Of a DNA stretch of 64,000 nt, positions 57,125 through 64,000 are shown in pieces. Source of the stretch: Rhizoclosmatium globosum (taxonomy: Eukaryota; Chytridiomycota; Chytridiomycetes; Chytridiales; Chytriomycetaceae); contig MCGO01000134.1 of the NCBI GenBank assembly GCA_002104985.1, positions 42,002 through 106,001 of the forward strand. The letters run 5' to 3'. The translations under genes were made by a program, and so were the position numbers. Every line of letters begins with the position of its first letter. The stretch's first letter is position 1. The notes below the pieces were generated by a model that saw only the letters and a program-made list of their open reading frames with translations, searched no databases and had not been told where the DNA came from.

Positions 57125-58093
57125 ATATATTTAATGAAAAAAAAAGAGGGGAGGAAAACTGCAGAAATTCTTTTTCTTTGTGGATTTCAAACTCAGAAAA
57201 GTCTTCCTGGAAAACTTTATGTGAAAGCACTTGCAGTACTATGACACCTGAGCTAGATGGGTAGTATTGTGTAAGTATTCTCTGTGTCTTTATTCTGTTC
57301 CCAACTGAATACAAATCTAATCTGATGTTGTTTGAAACAGATGTCTGAACTGGCTGTCGGCTGCCCAGTGTTTGATGCACGCTGATCCACCAACGATAGA
57401 TACTATGCAAAGTATCAAGTGACAAGTCTTATTCCAACCATCTGATGCTTTGGTACGCGAATGAAGCTGAGTTGCCAGTGGAAGGTGTCAAAGTGGGTGT
57501 CTCTCTCTCGTTCCTCTCCTCTCCAACTCTCTCCTTCTCTCTCCTATTTCTCTTATCTCAACCTCAACTTCAAGTCATTAAACTCGCTTTCATGGCAGAA
57601 ACGACTCGCGTCCTTCTCTTTTTGTTGGTGTGGTCAAGTCTGACAATTCTCTCACAAACTTGACCACCTTTCGTCTCCGGCGCGTTACTTCATACCTTCA
57701 TGCTGTTCTAATTAATCTTTGCCATCAATATCTTCTTAAGTAAATGGTGAGCGTTTATTGAATCACTTGGTTTAACGCCACACCACAGTTTCCTCCAGGT
57801 GGTAGAAGCCAATCCAGCCAGAGTCCAGTTCCATCATCCAGTTTTGTACATGCACTGTGGACTTGTGTAGCCTTCTTTCGGGATTTCATCATCCCCGTCA
57901 TCGGTCCATGCTACAGGCTGGCTGTTTGCTTGTTTCCCCATCGACCTCATTGCCACCAGTTGCCACCAGGTTGCAGCCAGTAACTCACAGTCATTTGTGC
58001 TGTTTTGTTTTGTTTGTGAGTATACGTGTTGGTTTGTTGTAGGTGAAACAAATTACTAACCTGGTGTTCCTCCCTCTAGATTTCTGTCTCTGC
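57125..58093. other. Region downstream of the DOP1-like gene, no gene recognised (block 2)
   Basis: Corresponds to 24118-25190 with scattered substitutions and indels, including shortening of the CT tract. It ends abruptly in array C at about 58089-58094. Confidence 0.4.
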
Positions 58094-60704
58094 AGGTCTG
58101 GGTATAGTGTGACGGGAGGCTGGATTTGTTGGTTGGTCGTGTTCTTTAATTTTGGTGGAGTTTTGGGTTTTTGGGTTTGGCTTCTGTTGTGATTGTTGTT
58201 GCTGGAGTGGATGCGGAGGTGTATGTTGAGGGGTCCACGCCCAGACTGTTATGGCGTACTGTGTTCAACGGCGGCCAGACGGGGGGCAGGACTCCAAAAA
58301 TGCAGCACTTTCTCTGTTGTGCTGTCTGCTTTTGTTCATAGTGGTAAGTGCCTCGTGTATTCAAAGTGACTGTAACCTAACTTTTCTTTTCTTTAGTGGT
58401 GATGCAAATAAACATGACGTATGGATCCATAAATCACGTTTCGACGATGCGCTTGTTGTAATTTGTGTGGAGCAGGTCTCATTGATGTTCTTTTTGGTGG
58501 ATCCTTACTGGAGGTTTGAACAGCTGGTGAGTTGTGTTTGTAGTTTGCTTGGTGTGGTTTTTAATCGACTCTATATAAACATGTGGAACGTCTCTGCGGC
58601 AGTTTCTTCAATACAACAGGGAACAGAATGCGAGAATGCGAGATTGGAGCAAGATAGGAGAGAGTGAGCGTTTGGAGTAGGATGGATTGGTTTGCTGTGG
58701 AGTGCGTTTATTATGGGGAGTAGGTTTTTTCTCTTGGCCTGTTTGATTCTTTGGGTGATGTGTGAGTTTGGGAGTTGATTTGCAGGTCGGGGTATAGTGT
58801 GACGGGAGGCTGGATTTGTTGGTTTTTGGTTGGTCGTGTTCTTTAATTTTGGTGGAGTTTTGGGTTTTTGGGTTTGGCTTCTGTTGTGATTGTTGTTGCT
58901 GGAGTGGATGCGGAGGGTGTATGTTGAGGGGTCCACGCCCAGACTGTTATGGCGTACTGTGTTCAACGGCGGCCAGACGGGGGGCAGGACTCCAAAAATG
59001 CAGCACTTTCTCTGTTGTGCTGTCTGCTTTTGTTCATAGTGGTAAGTGCCTCGTGTATTCAAAGTGACTGTAACCTAACTTTTCTTTTCTTTAGTGGTGA
59101 TGCAAATAAACATGACGTATGGATCCATAAATCACGTTTCGACGATGCGCTTGTTGTAATTTGTGTGGAGCAGGTCTCATTGATGTTCTTTTTGGTGGAT
59201 CCTTACTGGAGGTTTGAACAGCTGGTGAGTTGTGTTTGTAGTTTGCTTGGTGTGGTTTTTAATCGACTCTATATAAACATGTGGAACGTCTCTGCGGCAG
59301 TTTCTTCAATACAACAGGGAACAGAATGCGAGAATGCGAGATTGGAGCAAGATAGGAGAGAGTGAGCGTTTGGAGTAGGATGGATTGGTTTGCTGTGGAG
59401 TGCGTTTATTATGGGGAGTAGGTTTTTTCTCTTGGCCTGTTTGATTCTTTGGGTGATGTGTGAGTTTGGGAGTTGATTTGCAGGTCGGGGTATAGTGTGA
59501 CGGGAGGCTGGATTTGTTGGTTTTTGGTTGGTCGTGTTCTTTAATTTTGGTGGAGTTTTGGGTTTTTGGGTTTGGCTTCTGTTGTGATTGTTGTTGCTGG
59601 AGTGGATGCGGGGTGTATGTTGAGGGGTCCACGCCCAGACTGTTATGGCGTACTGTGTTCAACGGCGGCCAGACGGGGGGCAGGACTCCAAAAATGCAGC
59701 ACTTTCTCTGTTGTGCTGTCTGCTTTTGTTCATAGTGGTAAGTGCCTCGTGTATTCAAAGTGACTGTAACCTAACTTTTCTTTTCTTTAGTGGTGATGCA
59801 AATAAACATGACGTATGGATCCATAAATCACGTTTCGACGATGCGCTTGTTGTAATTTGTGTGGAGCAGGTCTCATTGATGTTCTTTTTGGTGGATCCTT
59901 ACTGGAGGTTTGAACAGCTGGTGAGTTGTGTTTGTAGTTTGCTTGGTGTGGTTTTTAATCGACTCTATATAAACATGTGGAACGTCTCTGCGGCAGTTTC
60001 TTCAATACAACAGGGAACAGAATGCGAGAATGCGAGATTGGAGCAAGATAGGAGAGAGTGAGCGTTTGGAGTAGGATGGATTGGTTTGCTGTGGAGTGCG
60101 TTTATTATGGGGAGTAGGTTTTTTCTCTTGGCCTGTTTGATTCTTTGGGTGATGTGTGAGTTTGGGAGTTGATTTGCAGGTCGGGGTATAGTGTGACGGG
60201 AGGCTGGATTTGTTGGTTTTTGGTTGGTCGTGTTCTTTAATTTTGGTGGAGTTTTGGGTTTTTGGGTTTGGCTTCTGTTGTGATTGTTGTTGCTGGAGTG
60301 GATGCGGAGGTGTATGTTGAGGGGTCCACGCCCAGACTGTTATGGCGTACTGTGTTCAACGGCGGCCAGACGGGGGGCAGGACTCCAAAAATGCAGCACT
60401 TTCTCTGTTGTGCTGTCTGCTTTTGTTCATAGTGGTAAGTGCCTCGTGTATTCAAAGTGACTGTAACCTAACTTTTCTTTTCTTTAGTGGTGATGCAAAT
60501 AAACATGACGTATGGATCCATAAATCACGTTTCGACGATGCGCTTGTTGTAATTTGTGTGGAGCAGGTCTCATTGATGTTCTTTTTGGTGGATCCTTACT
60601 GGAGGTTTGAACAGCTGGTGAGTTGTGTTTGTAGTTTGCTTGGTGTGGTTTTTAATCGACTCTATATAAACATGTGGAACGTCTCTGCGGCAGTTTCCTT
60701 TTCT
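58094..60704. repeat. 699-bp tandem repeat array C (about 3.7 units)
   Basis: Units recur at 58251, 58949, 59645 and 60342 (spacing 698, 696, 697). The length changes fall in the GGAGGGGTG run upstream of the repeat's ATG. All units here share AAAGTGACTG and CATTGATGTTC where arrays A and B mostly have AAAGCGACTG and CATTGGTGTTC, so each array has been homogenised separately. The last unit has an internal deletion (GCGGCAGTTTC joined to CTTTTCTTTAG) and leads into single-copy sequence. Confidence 0.92.
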
Positions 60705-62840
60705 TTAGTGCTGATGCAAATAAAATGATGTGTGGATCCATAAAAGTCTTCCCAAATTCAACCCCATAAGCCCGGGCCTCTTCCACTTCCTCTGGACTTA
60801 ACAACGGCCCTTCCTTCTTCAACTCAAACATAGCAATTGTATTTTGGGGGGCATTGCTATTTATTTGACTTATTTCAGCAAACTGCAAGGATGATTTATT
60901 TCTCAGAAGGCATGACGGAACTTAACAAAGAGGCTGCTCTGGAGCGGAAGCAAAACAAGGCTGTATTTGAGTTGAATTTCATCTCTATTTTGGCGTTTGC
61001 ACAAATGTTGTCCAAGGTGTAGTGCTGCATTTGAAATGAGATCCTCAGATACAACTTCACTGTGGTTCTGGAATTTTTTAACCAAAATCGTACAAATTTG
61101 CAGATATATCAGGGGACTGAAGCGCATGATAATAGGCAGATCAACATCAAGGCTATTAGGCAGTTCAGGTCTGAAGGTGCCTGTGATTTTTTTCTGAGCA
61201 GCTCGAATATTATGGAAGAAATTCAAGGATTTACCCAATGAGAATCCATACTGTCGCAAGTTTGCAGCACTATCATGTGTGTGAACAAACAAATCAAGAA
61301 GGTGCCTGTGTGGTTGAAACTTTTACATTTAAATATGATTCATGATTGTTGTAGAGCTTACATATGTGGGTGGAGCCAATGCAATGGCAAGGGCATGAAC
61401 TGCTACTGCTTTCATAATTTCATATGTATTATTGCTGATGTCCCTGCCATCTAGGAAATTAAACTCAGAACAGAATCAATAATTTTAGCTTCACACCTGA
61501 CATTCGACTGCGATATGTTTTATAACCACAAATCATCTTGAGACCAAAGAGAAATGCCATGTTCAATTCCATAGGAGTATCACTTGTTGCACCCAACTCC
61601 AATCCTGACCGCTGTCCAACTTGTATTCAGGACTCAATCATAATAAGAGTTCAAAGTTACCTCAAACTCAACACGAATGGCAATAATATCACACAATAGA
61701 AACATTCTCCTCTGCTCCGCTTCAGTAGGAATTCGTGCATTGCAAAACACAAGTTTCAAGAGACGTGATAAAGGCCTCAGCATTTCGTTTTTAGAAAACG
61801 CATCTCGGCATTGTTTCCGTCGAAGTTGTTGTTTCTTGTAGATGTCGTCAAGGATGCCGTCAGATTCGTTTAAGTCTGAAAATGTGACTTTGATTCCCTA
61901 TTTTTCCTTCAACTTAAATACGCACAGGATAGAAAGTCCTACCAATGAATTTGCATATGGAAAAATAGCCATCACATGGTCCGGGGCAACTTCACTGATG
62001 CTATGGCTGGTTGGATACTTTGACCTAAGGAAGTTGATGAGAGAATCTGACTTGTTGTTTCGTAAAACAAGCATGGGGATTCTGCAATCTATGTAGCATT
62101 CACTTGATCTGCTTAGTGTTTGATCAAAATGCAATCAGTAGTTATCCAGATTGAGGGGAGATTCTGCATACTGAAAGCGTACCTTTCAAATGCACAGTCC
62201 AAAACGATTATTTTGTCAGGAGCATGGATTGGGGCAATGAGGACTTGGTCAACAAATGCTTGGTAGAATCGGCCATCAAACTTGTCTTTAAGAAGAGATA
62301 CGCAAGACAGACGGCTAATATGATTGAGTTAAATAATAGTGAATCCATCCAATGCTGGGACACACACCGTAGGTCCTCTGATGGAATAGAGGTACCAAGT
62401 GGAATAGACTCAAAGTTGTTGCGAACAACAACCTCCCAGTTCGTCAACATTGTCTGGGGTCGAGCAAGAGACGAATCATACACATTCCATACAGTGAGAT
62501 CGCGAGGAAGCGCTTTTGAATGAAGGGCATGGCGGATATACTTGTTTGCAAAGCAGAGAAGCTATTGATGACGATGTAGCCGGGTGTCAGAAATTGAATA
62601 AAATAATAATGGAATGATATTAACCTTATTCTTTGCTTCTGTAGTAGCTGGGCTATCGTTTGGTGTCCAGCTTGAGGAATGAAACTCCCAATTCCCAACA
62701 GTCACACACATGTTGAACAATCCCTCTTGCACACTTCCAACTTGTCCCGCAGTCAATTTGGCCCTCCAAGTGATTGCGTGGGCCGTGCAGTACTGGGTCA
62801 GCTGCTCAGCTGCTGTCTCGGGCTGTCTCAGCAACCCGTA
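60652..62840 (-). CDS. Hypothetical multi-exon helical protein with repeat-derived 3' end
   Basis: A ten-exon model stays in phase: about 62625-62840, 62368-62561, 62183-62314, 61943-62111, 61661-61897, 61497-61611, 61362-61450, 61235-61250 (weak micro-exon), 60927-61180, 60652-60882. Introns are 44-111 nt. The product is about 500 residues. Segments include HSKALPRDLTVWNVYDSSLA, FDGRFYQAFVDQVLIAP, RPLSRLLKLVFCNARIP and PEEVEEARAYGVEFGKTFMD; it is helical and leucine-rich, with no family I recognise. Uncertain points are the start (a one-base shift separates ATG-MIRVAETARD from the main frame) and exon 8, where an alternative frame reads DLFVHTHDSAANLRQYG. The last codons (after KTFMDP) are read antisense from 699-repeat sequence, so the native 3' end appears lost. 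Confidence 0.5.
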
Positions 62841-62963
62841 TCATTCTCCTCTCTTTTTTTAAATTATTAAGAATCGAATCATCTGATAATTTATTTACAA
62901 TATTAAGAGGAAAGAAAAGTTTTCGTTACAAGCAAGGTAGCATCTGATGTTTCCTTGAGCTCC

Positions 62964-64000
62964 TCATTCAAGACTGATCTTGACACGAGACAGACCCTCG
63001 TCATCAAACATCAAAACTCGAGGTTGCTCAACGTTGGGAAGAAGGGGTGGATTTTCATTGTTTTCATTTTGCGCAGGCAAGGTCAGTGGCGCTGAGTTTG
63101 TTGGCTTTTCAAAATGAGTGCATCCATCCAAAGCAGCAGTGATGCACGTGATGGCATTTTTATCCTCATACCCTTCCAAATAAACCATGGACAATTCGAG
63201 TAACATTTCAATTTGGGCAGCTTCCGAACAATCAGTGCAATCCTCCATGTTAAACTTTGGACAGGCGAAACCATCTCTTTGATGGGGCTGATTTGGAGAG
63301 TGTCCGACAATCCCATCAAAATAATCCGAACTGCTGTTTGTGAGATATGGTTGGTTCTTCTTAATGGATCCAGTGACAGTAAAAAGCTCAGGATCCAAAT
63401 CATCTCCAGGGAATTGGCAGGCAAGAAAGAGGAAGCTGCAACAAAATCTCCATCAAATTCATCATTATTCATTGACTGTTTGGCTGGAGACACGTCTGCA
63501 GGAAGAAGGACAGGTGCAGTGACAGTAACAGTTGGAGTTTCCTCAATCGTATCTGCAGCAACCACAACGGGAATATCCGCCAAATTCGCCGCTTCAAGTA
63601 CTGAAATCGATTTAGTACCAAGATCATGATATTAAGATTTGAGTGCTGATGAAACCTCATACCGGGAGCGATTTGTGCAAGTCCAGCCAAACCAGAACCA
63701 TCCACATGAGTATGCAATTGAAGATCGGGTACCTCAAGAGACGATTGAGTGGAGGCTGCATCAGTATCAAGCGTCGGTGGTTGCCATCACCGTGACCGAT
63801 CCCATCGGGACAATAGCATCCATATCCGAATCATGTGTAAGAGAAGCATTATCAAGCAGGATGGCACTAGGCACAATATGGGACTGGATGGGACTGTTTG
63901 CAGTGGAGTTGGAATCGCAGAAGACTTAAACCTGAGAGCAACCTTGATACTTTCAATCGATTTCTTCACTTTCAATTGAAACTTTCGAAATCCTGCTGTG
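62964..64000 (-). CDS. Hypothetical acidic protein, 5' end beyond the window
   Basis: Exons 63932-64000 (partial), 63791-63893, 63663-63732, about 63477-63600 and 62964-63435 join in phase; introns are 38, 58, 62 and about 41 nt. The donor of the last intron is weak (GTCAAT, or GTCTCC further upstream). The visible 180 or so residues are rich in Val, Thr, Asp and Pro and probably disordered: DIPVVVAADTIEE, GDDLDPELFTVTGSIKKNQP, then a short helical part LLELSMVYLEGYED with several Cys (CPKFNMEDCTDC), ending RVKISLE and a stop at 62964. No family recognised. It lies upstream of, and on the same strand as, the 60652-62840 gene. Confidence 0.52.

Larger units (their letters stand above)
27302..58093. 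repeat. Segmental duplication, block 2
   Basis: It is the second copy of the block at 1427-25190, in direct orientation. It is longer because of the expanded satellite (32413-43339), three extra 70-bp units, and about 1.4 kb of DOP1-like sequence that block 1 lacks. It carries a roughly 430-bp inversion (55748-56178). Its right end joins array C at CTCTGCAGGTCTGGG (58089 onward). Confidence 0.92.

Noticed and set aside
1..60704. Transposon or retroelement driving the duplication
   Set aside because: I found no transposase, reverse transcriptase, integrase or clear terminal inverted repeats at the block ends; the 699-bp arrays are sufficient substrates for unequal exchange.

Overview
The window is eukaryotic nuclear DNA. 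Most coding sequence is split by very short GT-AG introns (about 38-110 nt, most 45-60), genes lie on both strands with compact intergenic gaps, and there are no bacterial operons or ribosome binding sites. Base composition is moderate. I cannot name the organism; a compact-genome protist or fungus-like eukaryote fits. Recognisable families are a NYN-domain RNase, a FAM192A/NIP30 (Fyv6-like) protein, a RanBP2-type zinc-finger protein and DOP1/Dopey.

The dominant structure is a large tandem segmental duplication. A block of genes runs from about 1427 to 25190 and again from about 27302 to 58093. The copies are separated and flanked by three arrays of a 699-bp tandem repeat (1-1426, 25191-27301, 58094-60704). 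Each block holds, in order: an unrecognised helical-protein gene (minus), a RanBP2-zinc-finger/Gln-rich gene (minus), a four-exon gene with a possible degenerate NYN fold (plus), an array of a 145-bp satellite (37 core copies in block 1, 76 in block 2), a NIP30-domain gene whose last exon runs into the satellite (minus), a fragment of DOP1, two unrecognised genes (minus), a NYN nuclease gene (plus), a 70-bp minisatellite (9 versus 12 copies), a decayed coiled-coil gene, and a decayed DOP1-like gene.

The middle of the block, from the right end of the satellite to the 70-bp minisatellite, looks nearly identical between copies. The outer parts differ by substitutions, small indels, two large deletions (block 1) and an inversion (block 2). 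The DOP1-like gene is broken differently in each copy, so neither looks functional, whereas the NYN, NIP30, zinc-finger and hypothetical genes keep their frames in both copies.

To the right of the third 699-bp array (60705-64000) is single-copy sequence with two further multi-exon genes on the minus strand. One appears to have its 3' end replaced by 699-repeat sequence; the other runs off the right edge. I see no tRNA, rRNA, CRISPR array or recognisable transposase or reverse transcriptase. Exon coordinates were spliced by eye from GT-AG sites and reading-frame phase and are hypotheses that transcript data would settle.
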